DNA of 64,000 nt. Origin: an uncultured Pelagibacteraceae bacterium (GTDB lineage Bacteria; Pseudomonadota; Alphaproteobacteria; Pelagibacterales; Pelagibacteraceae). The notes beneath the pieces were generated by a model that saw nothing but the letters and a program-made list of their open reading frames with translations, was not told the DNA's origin and did no database searches. Where the stretch lies: the NCBI GenBank assembly GCA_902580115.1, contig CACHJN010000002.1:46204-110203 (forward strand), read 5' to 3'. Position numbers and translations under genes: made by a program. Positions 45,279 through 58,866 of the stretch are shown piece after piece; within the stretch, counting starts at the first letter, position 1, and the number at the start of each line of letters is the position of its first letter.

Positions 45279-45734
45279 TTAGATCAGAGCTTCGCTCTCT
45301 TTATTTACATTCGCGTCAGGTTTGCCGTTCTTTTTTGGTTTCTTCTCTTCTTTTGATTTTGAAAATAAGAAGTCTCCAGTGATTTTACTTTTCGATGCTG
45401 TTTTTTTGATGTAACCTTCGATATCAGCACCGCTTTCTGTTCTTAAATTTTGAGAAAATTCGATATCTCCTTTTACTACTCCTGTAGAACCAATCACTAC
45501 ATTATCTGCTGAAACTTTTCCATCAAGGTGGCCATGAATTTCGACAGTTTCTGCTTCAACACCACCTGATATTGAACCTGTTTCTTTAATGACTATTTCT
45601 TTAGAGTAAACTGGACCTTTAACTAAACCTGCAACATCAATTGCTCCTGAGCTATTTACAGTTCCGTCAATGCTAACTGTCTCACTAATTAAAGATCTTT
45701 CAGAGTCTTTTATCGATTTTTTATCACCAAACAT
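45279..45734 (-). CDS. Bactofilin
   Basis: A 151-residue bactofilin, a cytoskeletal protein that polymerises and can organise the cell wall. The central beta-helix has the repeated pattern SIDGTVNSSGAIDVAGLVKGPV, SISGGVEAETVEIHGHLDGKVSADNVVIGSTGVVKGDIE (read in parts). The charged lysine- and glutamate-rich C-terminus is typical of the disordered tail. It lies downstream of the mre/rod genes, 97 bases after rodA in the opposite transcription order sense (rodA is upstream of it on the map but its own promoter lies between), in keeping with a shape role. Confidence 0.92.
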   Translation of the reverse strand: MFGDKKSIKDSERSLISETVSIDGTVNSSGAIDVAGLVKGPVYSKEIVIKETGSISGGVEAETVEIHGHLDGKVSADNVVIGSTGVVKGDIEFSQNLRTESGADIEGYIKKTASKSKITGDFLFSKSKEEKKPKKNGKPDANVNKESEALI

Positions 45735-45749
45735 AATATAATAATTAAA

Positions 45750-45778
45750 ATTAGATCATCTAAACATTAGTAAAGCAA
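45750..45778 (-). promoter_or_regulatory. Promoter-like pair for bactofilin
   Basis: On the minus strand TTGCTT (45778-45773) and TCTAAT (45755-45750) are 17 bases apart, 15 bases before the bactofilin ATG. Confidence 0.4.
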
Positions 45779-45831
45779 GTGTTAATTTTTTTAAATTAGG
45801 TTCATTTTGGTCCAATTGTACTAATTTTAAT

Positions 45832-46956
45832 TTAATTTACAGGGGTGTCTTTGTAGACTCTACAAGACATAGCTATACCAAGACCTAACATTATTGCCAT
45901 CATCGAGGAACCGCCATAGGACAAAATTGGTAATGGAGCACCTACTATTGGTAAAAGTCCTAACACCATGCCCATATTTACAGCGACATATATAAAGAAA
46001 GCAGTAGCAAAACTGTAACAATAAAGCTTTCCAAAGCTACTTCTGGTCATATCTCCAATTTTAATTAATCTAAAAATGATCACGCTATAAAGGATTAAAA
46101 TGAATAAAGAGCCAACAAAACCGAATTCCTCAGAAAATAAGGTAAATATAAAATCTGTATGTTTTTCAGGGAGATAATCTAAATAACTCTGGGATCCGTT
46201 TAAGAATCCTTTTCCAAAAAGACCGCCTGATCCAATTGCAATTTTTGATTGTATTATTTGATATCCTGCACCAAGAGGATCTCTGTCTGGATTTAAAAAA
46301 GTTAAAATTCTTGACTTCTGATAAGGCTTTAAAAATGCAATAGCTATGGGGGTTAATGAAATAAATAGTATAGATGCATAAGCGAAAAATTTTACACGAA
46401 CCCCTGCTAGCCATGAAACTGTTACGCCTCCCAATGCTATAAGTATTGAAGTGCCTAAATCTGGTTGGGCCACTACCAATAAAACTGGGGCTACTAAGGC
46501 GACTATTGGAAGAAATAAAAATTTAATTCTATTCACATCTTGAGTAGATATACGATGATAATATTTTGCTAAAAATAAAATTAAGCCTATCTTCATAAGT
46601 TCTGACGGTTGAAGATTCATAAAATAGAAATTTAGCCATCTTTGTGAGCCTGAAGAAGTTAGGCCGAAATATTTAACTCCTAAAAGTAAAATGAAAAATG
46701 CAAGATATAAAAGTGTACTAGTTTGGTACCAAAATCTTATTTGAAATAAAGATATTATTATAAACATTAAGAAAAAAATACTAAATCTCAGAATATGACT
46801 TTTTGTATGATAATCAAATTTTCCTCCATCCGTTGAATACATAGCAAACATACTTGTAATACCTAGTATCAAAATTGAAAGAAGAAGAATATAATCCATA
46901 GACATAATTTTGTCTCTTAGAGTCAAAGATGATTGAATTGATCTTGGCTGAAACAT
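45832..46956 (-). CDS. rodA: Rod-shape peptidoglycan polymerase RodA
   Basis: A 374-residue SEDS-family glycosyltransferase with about ten membrane segments, working with PBP2 in side-wall growth. Landmarks: AQPDLGTSILIALGGVTVSWLAG, GAGYQIIQSKIAIGSGGLFGKGFLNGSQSYLDYLPEKHTDFIFTLFSEEFGF (the SEDS core, read in parts) and the conserved Asp of the PEKHTDF motif. PILSYGGSSMMAIMLGLG is the C-terminal signature. It overlaps mrdA by one base (TAATG). Confidence 0.97.
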   Translation of the reverse strand: MFQPRSIQSSLTLRDKIMSMDYILLLSILILGITSMFAMYSTDGGKFDYHTKSHILRFSIFFLMFIIISLFQIRFWYQTSTLLYLAFFILLLGVKYFGLTSSGSQRWLNFYFMNLQPSELMKIGLILFLAKYYHRISTQDVNRIKFLFLPIVALVAPVLLVVAQPDLGTSILIALGGVTVSWLAGVRVKFFAYASILFISLTPIAIAFLKPYQKSRILTFLNPDRDPLGAGYQIIQSKIAIGSGGLFGKGFLNGSQSYLDYLPEKHTDFIFTLFSEEFGFVGSLFILILYSVIIFRLIKIGDMTRSSFGKLYCYSFATAFFIYVAVNMGMVLGLLPIVGAPLPILSYGGSSMMAIMLGLGIAMSCRVYKDTPVN

Positions 46957-48887
46957 TATATTTCTTCTCCAGTTAAATTCTGAACATTTTCTCTCATCTG
47001 ATCTCTCTCTAAAACTTTTTTAATTACCTTTTTGGCAATAGGGGCTGCTGAACCACTTCCTGTTCCTCCGTGCTCTACAACTACACTAATAGCATATTTA
47101 GGATCTGAATAAGGAGCAAATGCAACAAAGAGAGCATGATCTCGATCTTTATATTCAATATCTTTTTGTTTAATTTCTAATTCTCTTTGTAATTCAGTGA
47201 ATCTTTTTATTTGAGATGATCCAGTTTTACCAGCAAACATAAATTTTTGATCATTATACCTCGATCTAAAAGATGTTCCTCCAGCTTCGTTAGTGGCTGC
47301 AAACATAGCATCTTTAACAAAATTAATATTTTCTTGATTTCTAAATAGCGGTTTAAGATCAAAATTTGATACTAACATATCTATTGGTAAAGGTTCGTTT
47401 GGATTTTCATTTTTATACTTTATGTATTCACGCAAGTTATTTTTATTATCATTAACTAAAACTCTAGGTTTTATTTCAAATCCACCATTAGCAATTTGAG
47501 CAGTCATTAAACATAACTGTAGTGGGGTGCTTTGAAAATACCCTTGTCCTATTCCAGAGTGCAACGTTTCCCCTAGGTACCAGTTTTTTCCGATATATTT
47601 TCTTTTCCAAGCAGTGCTAGGAACTACTCCAGTTCTCTCTTCAATAAATCCATCAAGAACTTTTTTACCTAAACCAAATTTTTTTGCTGTCTCAGACAAT
47701 CTATCTACACCTAGTAATCTTGCTACTTCGTAAAAATAAACGTCACAAGATCTTTGTATTGCTGATCTCATATTCATAGGACCATGACCTTTTTTTTTCC
47801 AGCAATGGAATTTTTCTCCGTAAAGTTCTGTTACACCGTTGCAGTCTACATATTTTTTTGGATTCCAAATACCGTTTTCTAAAGCACTTAGAGCAACAAT
47901 TATTTTAATAGTTGAGCCCGGAGGATAAAGTCCTGCTATAGCTTTGTTATTAAGAGGTTTTTTTTCATTAGAAATTAATTCATTCCAATATTTTTTATCA
48001 ATTCCGTGAACAAAAGAGTTTGGATCATAACTAGGAGATGAAGCCATTGTAATAATATCACCATTATAAATATCCATAACACACACTGAAGCGGCTTTAT
48101 CCTCTAATACTTCTGTAGTATATTTTTGTACTTCGAGATCAATTGTAGTTCTGTAGTTTTTTCCAGACTCTCCTGGATCAATTTGAATTTGTTTTATTCT
48201 TTTTCCAAAAGCGTTTACTTCATAGCGTTGAAATCCAACTTTGCCTATAATGTCTTTATCAAGCTTATTTTCTAATCCAGTTTTTCCAACTGCTATTCCG
48301 ACTGACATATCTTTTAAATATTGTTTTTTTTGAAGGTCTTTTTGACTAACCTGTGAAACATAACCAACTAAATGAGCCGCGGATTGATCTGGATATTGTC
48401 TAGCTACCGACACGATGGGTTCAACTCCAGGGAGCTCATGTAAAAATAAATTTATTCGAGAAAATTCTGACCAGGTAAGGTTATCTGAAACTATTATTGG
48501 CTCCCAAGGTTTTTGCTTTGCAATTTTTCTTTTCAAATAAAATATTCTCTTATCAGAGAGATTTAATATTGTTTTAAGCCTAAAAAAAAGCGTTTCTAAA
48601 TTAGGTGAATTTTCAGGGGTGATATGTAATTGATAAACTTTTTGATTAGATGCAATTTCTTTATTAAAGTAATCTCTAATTATTCCTCTTTGGGGTGCTA
48701 ATTTCCATTCTCTAAAACGGTTTTTATCTGATAATGTTTTATACTTTGTTGCTTCGTTTATTTGCAAAGAAACCAATCTTCCAAATATCCCGCAAAAAAC
48801 AATTGTTTTGGCAGCAGTCAAAACAAACATTCTTCTACTTATTAACTTTGATTTGATAACAGTATTTCCAGATCCAAAATTAATCAT
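46956..48887 (-). CDS. mrdA: Penicillin-binding protein 2
   Basis: A 643-residue transpeptidase of the elongasome, with one N-terminal membrane segment (FVLTAAKTIVFCGIFGRL) and the pedestal domain with RGIIRDYFNKEIA. The active-site Ser325 is in PGSTIK, the second motif is SCD in QRSCDVYFYEVA, and the third is KTGSSQ near residue 550. It is paired with rodA as usual and overlaps mreD by eight bases. Confidence 0.97.
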   Translation of the reverse strand: MINFGSGNTVIKSKLISRRMFVLTAAKTIVFCGIFGRLVSLQINEATKYKTLSDKNRFREWKLAPQRGIIRDYFNKEIASNQKVYQLHITPENSPNLETLFFRLKTILNLSDKRIFYLKRKIAKQKPWEPIIVSDNLTWSEFSRINLFLHELPGVEPIVSVARQYPDQSAAHLVGYVSQVSQKDLQKKQYLKDMSVGIAVGKTGLENKLDKDIIGKVGFQRYEVNAFGKRIKQIQIDPGESGKNYRTTIDLEVQKYTTEVLEDKAASVCVMDIYNGDIITMASSPSYDPNSFVHGIDKKYWNELISNEKKPLNNKAIAGLYPPGSTIKIIVALSALENGIWNPKKYVDCNGVTELYGEKFHCWKKKGHGPMNMRSAIQRSCDVYFYEVARLLGVDRLSETAKKFGLGKKVLDGFIEERTGVVPSTAWKRKYIGKNWYLGETLHSGIGQGYFQSTPLQLCLMTAQIANGGFEIKPRVLVNDNKNNLREYIKYKNENPNEPLPIDMLVSNFDLKPLFRNQENINFVKDAMFAATNEAGGTSFRSRYNDQKFMFAGKTGSSQIKRFTELQRELEIKQKDIEYKDRDHALFVAFAPYSDPKYAISVVVEHGGTGSGSAAPIAKKVIKKVLERDQMRENVQNLTGEEI

Positions 48888-49398
48888 CAGCCCTCAAAAT
48901 CATTATTCTTTTATAAAAATTAAAAATTGTCCAAATAAATGGATAAAACAAAAAAGTAAAAAACGCATTATAAGACACATCTACATAAGATATTTGTAAA
49001 TTAGAAAAGTTTGAAATCAAAACTAAATAAATCAGATTTGAAAAAAATATAGCTAATAAAAAAGTAAACCAATCCGTAAATAACGATATATTTACAGTAA
49101 CTTGTCGAATATATGATGCAACAAGCGAAACCGTTAAGTAAGATATTGAGCTTATACCGAGCGGTAAACCCATCACAACATCATTTATAATGCCTGCAAA
49201 AAATATATGGCCATTTCCTAGAACACTAGAATTTTTTAGCATCCAATAATAAATTATTATTATTTGAAGATTAAAAGACAAAATTTCAAACATGTTGCTA
49301 AAATGAGTATCAATCTCGCTAATTGACAAATAATACAAAATTAACAAGGGTAGAGAATTAACAATGCTAGCTCTAAAGTTTTTATATAAAATAGCCAT
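48880..49398 (-). CDS. mreD: Rod shape-determining protein MreD
   Basis: A 172-residue membrane protein with about five hydrophobic segments (LPLLILYYLSISEI, IIIIYYWMLKN, MGLPLGISSISYLTVSLVASY). VSLVASYIRQ and FFAGIINDVVMGLPLGISS match MreD. It is diverged, and recognised partly by its place between mreC and mrdA. It overlaps mreC by one base. Confidence 0.88.
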   Translation of the reverse strand: MAILYKNFRASIVNSLPLLILYYLSISEIDTHFSNMFEILSFNLQIIIIYYWMLKNSSVLGNGHIFFAGIINDVVMGLPLGISSISYLTVSLVASYIRQVTVNISLFTDWFTFLLAIFFSNLIYLVLISNFSNLQISYVDVSYNAFFTFLFYPFIWTIFNFYKRIMILRADD

Positions 49399-50249
49399 TA
49401 AAAATTATCCTTGTTTAAATTTATTAACTGAACAGTGACAAAAGATAATTGATTTGGATCAGAGAATAATCTCACTTGGACATCAAGTTCATCCATTTCG
49501 GTCTTGCCCACCGGTATTCCTGGAAGAAAAACCCCATCCTTTCCTGATGTAAAAACTGTTTGGTTACCGTATGGTTCGTAAAGCTCGGGCAAATACTCTA
49601 AAACTGGTTTATTTTCACCTTTTCCAGATAGAATTGCTTGTATTGAATTTTTTCCAAAAGTAATTGGTATTCTACTATTTAGATCATTTAAAAGAAGGAC
49701 TCTTGAGGATAAGTAATTTACTTCAACTATTTTACCAACTAAATAATTTCCGTCAACGACTGGCATTCCTTTTATAATTCCAGATTTTGATCCTCTATTG
49801 ATAACGATAGACTTAAGATATGGGCTATCTTTATCGATAAGAACTTTTGCTAATATACTCTTGCCCTTTATTTTTACATCAGACTCTAATATTTTTCTTA
49901 AGCTATCATTTTGATTTTTAAGAAATTCTACTTGAAATTCTTTGTTTTGTAAGTTTTTAAGTTCAATTTTTAATTCTTTATTTTCTTTTATTGCAAAAGT
50001 TATTTCATTTATTTTATTGTTTACTACTGGTATAAACTTTAATGGGGCTGTAAAGATATTTGTTACTCGATAAATTCCGTCATTAACCAACGTTTTAGTA
50101 AATTTTATGACCTTAAATTGATAAGTGTCCAATAAAAAAATTATTGTAGCTAAAATTAAAAGAAAAAATAAAGAAAATTTTTGTCTAGCTCCTTTTTTTA
50201 AAAGAGCTGATCGTATTGCTATTCCAAAATCATCTCTGCTTGAGGACAT
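49398..50249 (-). CDS. mreC: Rod shape-determining protein MreC
   Basis: A 283-residue protein with a single N-terminal membrane helix (FSLFFLLILATIIFLLDTYQF), a coiled coil (KEIKELKIELKNLQNKEFQVEFLKNQNDSLRKIL, read in parts) and the periplasmic double beta-barrel with KGMPVVDGNYLVGKIVEVN and NDLNSRIPITFG. It bridges MreB and the wall enzymes. It follows mreB by 15 bases. Confidence 0.95.
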   Translation of the reverse strand: MSSSRDDFGIAIRSALLKKGARQKFSLFFLLILATIIFLLDTYQFKVIKFTKTLVNDGIYRVTNIFTAPLKFIPVVNNKINEITFAIKENKELKIELKNLQNKEFQVEFLKNQNDSLRKILESDVKIKGKSILAKVLIDKDSPYLKSIVINRGSKSGIIKGMPVVDGNYLVGKIVEVNYLSSRVLLLNDLNSRIPITFGKNSIQAILSGKGENKPVLEYLPELYEPYGNQTVFTSGKDGVFLPGIPVGKTEMDELDVQVRLFSDPNQLSFVTVQLINLNKDNF

Positions 50250-50264
50250 TTTTTTCTTTGTCCA

Positions 50265-52881
<2,617 letters not shown>

Positions 52882-52893
52882 AAACTGAAAAAC

Positions 52894-52921
52894 ATATTAC
52901 AAGCAAAACGAGAATATGCAA
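52894..52921 (-). promoter_or_regulatory. Sigma70-like promoter for leuA
   Basis: On the minus strand TTGCAT (52921-52916) and TAATAT (52899-52894) are 16 bases apart. The -10 box ends 12 bases before the ATG, giving a leader of about five bases. Confidence 0.5.
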
Positions 52922-52962
52922 ATACTTATAGTTAAATCCTGGAAAATTTAGTTCAGATTGGG

Positions 52963-54532
<1,570 letters not shown>

Positions 54533-54533
<1 letters not shown>

Positions 54534-56299
54534 TAAACTAAAATCTTTCCTTCGTCAGAAATTTCTTCCTCTTCTTCGGGTCCTAAAATCATTTGATTGT
54601 GGGGTTTGCCAGAAGGTATCATAGGAAAACAATTTTCAGCTTTATCAACCAAACAATCAAAAATTACCGGTCTATCTATATTAACCATCTCTTTTATCTT
54701 TTCGTCAAGTTCATCAGGAGTTTTTGCTCTCATACCAACGCATCCATATGATTCTGCAAGTTTTACAAAGTCAGGTAGTGCAGCAGTATAACTTTCAGAA
54801 TAGTTTTTTTCATGTAACAATTCTTGCCACTGTCTGACCATTCCCATGTATTCATTATTTAAAATGAATATTTTAATTGGCAACTTATATTGCACTGCTG
54901 TAGACATCTCTTGCATCGTCATTAAAACTGAAGCTTCTCCAGCTATATCTACTACTAATTTTCCAGGATTGGCTATTTGAACACCAATTGCGGCTGGTAA
55001 ACCATAGCCCATAGTACCTAATCCTCCAGAGGTCATCCATCTGTTAGGCTTATTGAACTTGTAATGTTGTGCGGCCCACATCTGATGTTGGCCAACCTCA
55101 GTTGTCACAAATGTGTCTTTGTCTTTCGTTAACTCATATAGTCTTTGAACTGCATGTTGAGGTTTGATTATTTTGTTACTATTAATAAAGTTAAGAGACT
55201 TTTTTTCTCTCCACTTTTCAATAGTGCTCCACCATTTTGATGTTTTCTGTTTGTTAGAGCTTAAAAAATTTTTATTTTTTTCCTTAAATCTCTTTATTAA
55301 AGATTTTAAGAATTCTGATACATCACTTACTATTGCTAAATCAACTTTTATATTTTTTCCTATAGAGGATGGATCAATATCAACATGTATTTTTTTTGAT
55401 CCAGGGGAAAACTCATCAACTTTTCCAGTTATTCTGTCATCAAATCTTGCGCCAATGTTAATCATTAAATCACAATCATGCATTGCGTTATTAGCCTCAA
55501 ATGTTCCGTGCATACCTAACATTCCTAAAAATTGCGGGTCGTCTCCAGGGTAAGCACCTAATCCTTGCAATGTTGAAGTGATTGGAAATCCAGTTAAAGA
55601 AACTAATTCTCTCAAGTATTCACTAGCTTGAGGCCCAGAATTAATTACTCCTCCTCCAGTGTAAAAAATTGGTTTCGAAGATTTTTTTAATAAATCAATA
55701 AATTTATCTAATTCATTATTTGAAATTTTATGTGTAGCTCTGCCATTCAGTTTTTTCTTAAGAGTGCTTTTAGAAAAGCTATATTTCCCTTTTTTAAATT
55801 GAATGTCTTTTGGAATATCAACCAATACGGGACCAGGTCTTCCTGTTGTGGCTACTTCAAAAGCTAAATGTAAAACTCTTGCAAGATCATTTACATCTTT
55901 AACCAACCAATTATGTTTTGTGCAAGGTCGAGTAATCCCAGTCGTGTCACATTCTTGAAAAGCATCAGTGCCAATTAAATGTGTTGGTACTTGACCAGAG
56001 ATACAAACTAAAGGAACTGAGTCCATATAAGCATCTGTTAAAGCTGTAACAGCATTAGTTGCGCCGGGACCAGAGGTAACTAACAAGATGCCTGGTTTGC
56101 CACTTGATCTAGCATAGCCTTCAGCAGCATGTCCTGCACCTTGTTCATGTCTCGCTAAAATATGTTTAATTGATTTGTGATTTTTTAGTTCATCATAAAT
56201 TGGAAGAACAGCCCCACCAGGATAACCAAAAATATAATCAACTTTTTGATCCTCTAAGGCTTTAAAAACAATTTCTGCACCAGTAAATAATTTAGGCAT
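54533..56299 (-). CDS. ilvI: Acetolactate synthase large (catalytic) subunit
   Basis: A 588-residue thiamine-diphosphate enzyme for the first shared step of valine and isoleucine synthesis. The catalytic Glu52 is in LARHEQGAGHAAEGYARSSG. The FAD/ThDP fold shows VLVDIPKDIQ and MTSGGLGTMGYGLPAAIG. The ThDP-magnesium motif reads VVDIAGEASVLM...NN, where the usual GDG/GDA Asp is replaced by Glu. The start at 56299 lies six bases past a -10 box, so the mRNA is leaderless. It heads ilvI-ilvN-ilvC. Confidence 0.97.
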
Positions 56300-56305
56300 T
56301 TATAC

Positions 56306-56333
56306 AATCTACCGGAGAATCTCTTTTGGTCAA
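56306..56333 (-). promoter_or_regulatory. Sigma70-like promoter for ilvINC (leaderless)
   Basis: On the minus strand TTGACC (56333-56328) and TAGATT (56311-56306) are 16 bases apart. Only six bases separate the -10 box from the ATG at 56299, so transcription should start at the A of the ATG. Confidence 0.6.
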
Positions 56334-56336
56334 GTT

Positions 56337-57254
56337 TTAGCTAACAAGATTTAAAATTTTTTTTATGAGAATAGAAGAATTGCTTGAATATATCATATGC
56401 CAATCACTCATATGAGCTCTAGACCAAGTTTTTTGTCTTTTAGCATATTGTCTAGTTTTGATATTCATTAATTCTATGAGATTTTTTTGGTCTAAATCTC
56501 CACTCAAAAATCTTTGAATTTCTTGGACTCCAATTATCTTATTGGGTGATAACGATTTTTTTAGCCTTTTTTTTTTAAACTTTATAACTTCATTAATACA
56601 CTTTTTTTCAATCATAGATTTAGTCCTCAACTCAATATTTTTTAGTAGTTGGTTTTTTGGTGTATTAATAAAAAATTTACCAAATACGTAATTTTTAAAT
56701 AACGGTTTTGTTTTTTTTGCCCACTCGTAAATTGATTTTTTTGTAAACTTTTTAACCTCATATGCTCTAAGTGTTCTTTGAGTGTCAGATGGGGAAATTT
56801 TATTTTTTGAAATAGGGTCTAGTTTAATTAATTTCTTATAAAATTCTTTCTGACCTAATTTTTTGTGAAGATTTCTTATGCTATTTCTATCAGAAAATTT
56901 AATGTTTGGTATTTTGCTTATACCATCAGTTATTGCCTTAAAATATAGACCAGTACCCCCTACTAGTATTGGAACTTTATCTTTTTTGACTATTTTATTG
57001 ATTTTATCCGCAGCAAGTTTAAGCCATTTTCCTGTAGAAAAAACAGCTCCAGAAGATTGAAATCCGTATAAATGATGTTTTGCTAATCTTAATTCATTTT
57101 TACTTGGTCTAGAAGATAAAATTTGAAAATCTTTATATACTTGCATACTGTCTGCATTAATAATTTCACCATTAATTCTTTTTGCTAATTTGATTGCTAT
57201 TTTTGTTTTACCTGATGCAGTTGGACCAGCTAATAAAATGATTTTTCTTTTCAA
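56337..57254 (-). CDS. miaA: tRNA dimethylallyltransferase MiaA
   Basis: A 305-residue enzyme that adds the isopentenyl group to A37 of tRNAs reading UNN codons. P-loop: KIILLAGPTASGKTKIAIKLA; substrate motif: EIINADSMQVYKDF; VGGTGLYFKAITDG and DTQRTLRAYEV follow. The start must be the TTG at 57254, since no ATG lies before the P-loop; no ribosome site is seen, and the gene starts three bases after the protease stop. The C-terminus is shortened, as usual in reduced genomes, but keeps RQYAKRQKTW. Confidence 0.93.
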   Translation of the reverse strand: MKRKIILLAGPTASGKTKIAIKLAKRINGEIINADSMQVYKDFQILSSRPSKNELRLAKHHLYGFQSSGAVFSTGKWLKLAADKINKIVKKDKVPILVGGTGLYFKAITDGISKIPNIKFSDRNSIRNLHKKLGQKEFYKKLIKLDPISKNKISPSDTQRTLRAYEVKKFTKKSIYEWAKKTKPLFKNYVFGKFFINTPKNQLLKNIELRTKSMIEKKCINEVIKFKKKRLKKSLSPNKIIGVQEIQRFLSGDLDQKNLIELMNIKTRQYAKRQKTWSRAHMSDWHMIYSSNSSILIKKILNLVS

Positions 57255-57256
57255 AA

Positions 57257-58672
57257 CTATTTCAGTTTTACGCCTAGGTATCTTCGTTGATTATTGTTAT
57301 TGATAATTGTTAGATATAAAGGTTGACCTTTATCTTTAACTTTTTTAATTAAATTATCTAAGTTATCAATTTTTTGTATCGGTTTTTTCTGAATTTCAAT
57401 TATGACGTCATCTACATTCAATAAGCCTGCTACAGGACTTCTCTTTGATATCTCTACAATTACTGCTCCCTTTAAACTTTTATTTAAGTTTCTTAATTTA
57501 ATATCATCTGAGTTTAAATCTCTCACAGTTATTTTTAATGTGTCTACATCTAATTCTTTTGTTTTTTTGGGTAGCTCAGCTTTCTTTTCTTTAAACTCAC
57601 TCGAAGATTCAAGTCTACCTAGAGTAAGTCTTTTATCGATCATCTTTTTATTTCTCCAAATTTTAAGTGTAACACTTTTTCCAACATCAGTACTTGCAAC
57701 TACCTTAGGAAGTTTTCTCATTGTATCAATTTTTTTTCCATCAAACTCCAGAATGATGTCTCCAGCTTTTATACCAGCTTTATCTGCCGGACTTTTTTCT
57801 CCTACACTTGCAACTAATGCTCCGGATGGTTTTTTCAAATTTTCTACTTCTGCTATTTCTTTGGTGACTTCTTGAATTCTAACTCCAAGCCAACCTCTTC
57901 TTGTTTCACCATATTTTATTAATTGATCAATAATGTTTGAGGCAGCATTTGCTGGAATTGCAAAACCAATTCCAATTGATCCAGCTTGACCAGGAGCAAT
58001 TATAGCTGTGTTAATTCCAATTACTTCACCCTTTAAATTAAAAAGAGGACCGCCAGAGTTTCCCTGATTTATAGATGCATCTGTTTGAATAAAATCATCG
58101 TAACGTGTTAAATTAATATCTCTATTTCTTGCTGAGATAATTCCTGAAGTTACAGTGCCACCTAATCCAAAAGGATTTCCAATTGCCACAACCCAATCTC
58201 CAACTCTTGCTTTATCAGAGTCACCAAACTCCACAACTTCAAAATCATTTTTGCTATCTTTAATTTTTAAAACAGCAACATCTGCGTAAGGATCTGAGCC
58301 TAAAACTTCTGCTTTATATTCCTTATCACCAATTCGTACGATTATATCCTCAGCATTTGCGATAACGTGATTATTTGTTACTACAACACCTTCTTTTTTT
58401 ATTATAAAGCCAGATCCCAAAGATGAGGCTTTTCGCTCTGTTGGTCTTTGAAATTCTTTAAACATATCTTCAAAAGGTGATCCTGGAGGAAATTGGAAAG
58501 GAAATTGATTATTATTTGTTGTACGAATTGTTTGTGTAGTTGAAATGTTAACAACTGATGGCATGAGTTTTTCAGCTAAATCGGCAAAAGAGTCTGGTCT
58601 AGTATTAGCATTTATATTACTAGAATAAGATGAAATTAAAAAAACTATAATTAATTTTTTAAGTATTTTCAT
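57257..58672 (-). CDS. degP: Do-family periplasmic serine protease (DegP/DegQ type)
   Basis: A 471-residue protease and chaperone for misfolded envelope proteins. A signal peptide (KKLIIVFLISSYSSNINA) is followed by the trypsin-like domain with His102 (VVTNNHVIANA), Asp131 (DPYADVAVLKI) and Ser206 (INQGNSGGPLFNL). Two PDZ domains follow (RRGWLGVRIQEVTKEIAEV, DKAGIKAGDIILEFDGKKI; then SPVAGLLNVDDVIIEIQKK). It lies in one unit with the hfl genes, a common envelope-stress arrangement. Confidence 0.96.
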   Translation of the reverse strand: MKILKKLIIVFLISSYSSNINANTRPDSFADLAEKLMPSVVNISTTQTIRTTNNNQFPFQFPPGSPFEDMFKEFQRPTERKASSLGSGFIIKKEGVVVTNNHVIANAEDIIVRIGDKEYKAEVLGSDPYADVAVLKIKDSKNDFEVVEFGDSDKARVGDWVVAIGNPFGLGGTVTSGIISARNRDINLTRYDDFIQTDASINQGNSGGPLFNLKGEVIGINTAIIAPGQAGSIGIGFAIPANAASNIIDQLIKYGETRRGWLGVRIQEVTKEIAEVENLKKPSGALVASVGEKSPADKAGIKAGDIILEFDGKKIDTMRKLPKVVASTDVGKSVTLKIWRNKKMIDKRLTLGRLESSSEFKEKKAELPKKTKELDVDTLKITVRDLNSDDIKLRNLNKSLKGAVIVEISKRSPVAGLLNVDDVIIEIQKKPIQKIDNLDNLIKKVKDKGQPLYLTIINNNNQRRYLGVKLK

Positions 58673-58858
58673 TTAGCTTCTCATATACCAAATTATAACA
58701 AATCCTATTAATAAGAATAAAATGCCTGAGTATCTTAACTTATTTTCAGACATAGTTTCTATAATTTTAAGCATATTTTTTATTCTTGACGGAAACATGG
58801 CAAGTAAAAGACCCTCTATAAAAAAAAGTAATCCTATAGCCGTAATAAGATCACTCAT
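58673..58858 (-). CDS. DUF2065 (YjeT-like) small membrane protein
   Basis: A 61-residue protein with two hydrophobic segments: LITAIGLLFFIEGLLLAMFPSR and YSGILFLLIGFVIIWYM. The pattern EGLxxAxFPxxxxxM and the two-helix layout match DUF2065, a family often found next to hflC. Function unknown. It abuts degP with no gap and follows hflC by eight bases. Confidence 0.85.
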   Translation of the reverse strand: MSDLITAIGLLFFIEGLLLAMFPSRIKNMLKIIETMSENKLRYSGILFLLIGFVIIWYMRS

Positions 58859-58866
58859 ATTTTAGA

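Noticed and set aside
52925..52962. Hairpin after ilvC as a terminator
   Set aside because: Only an imperfect AT stem (AAAAATTAG with CTAAATTTT) and no T run; too weak to call.
55164..55553. 129-residue open frame on the plus strand
   Set aside because: Antisense to ilvI, no ribosome site, no recognisable domain.
57402..57875. 157-residue open frame on the plus strand
   Set aside because: Lies wholly antisense to the protease gene, with low-complexity Phe/Ser/Leu content and no ribosome site; a shadow of the coding frame.
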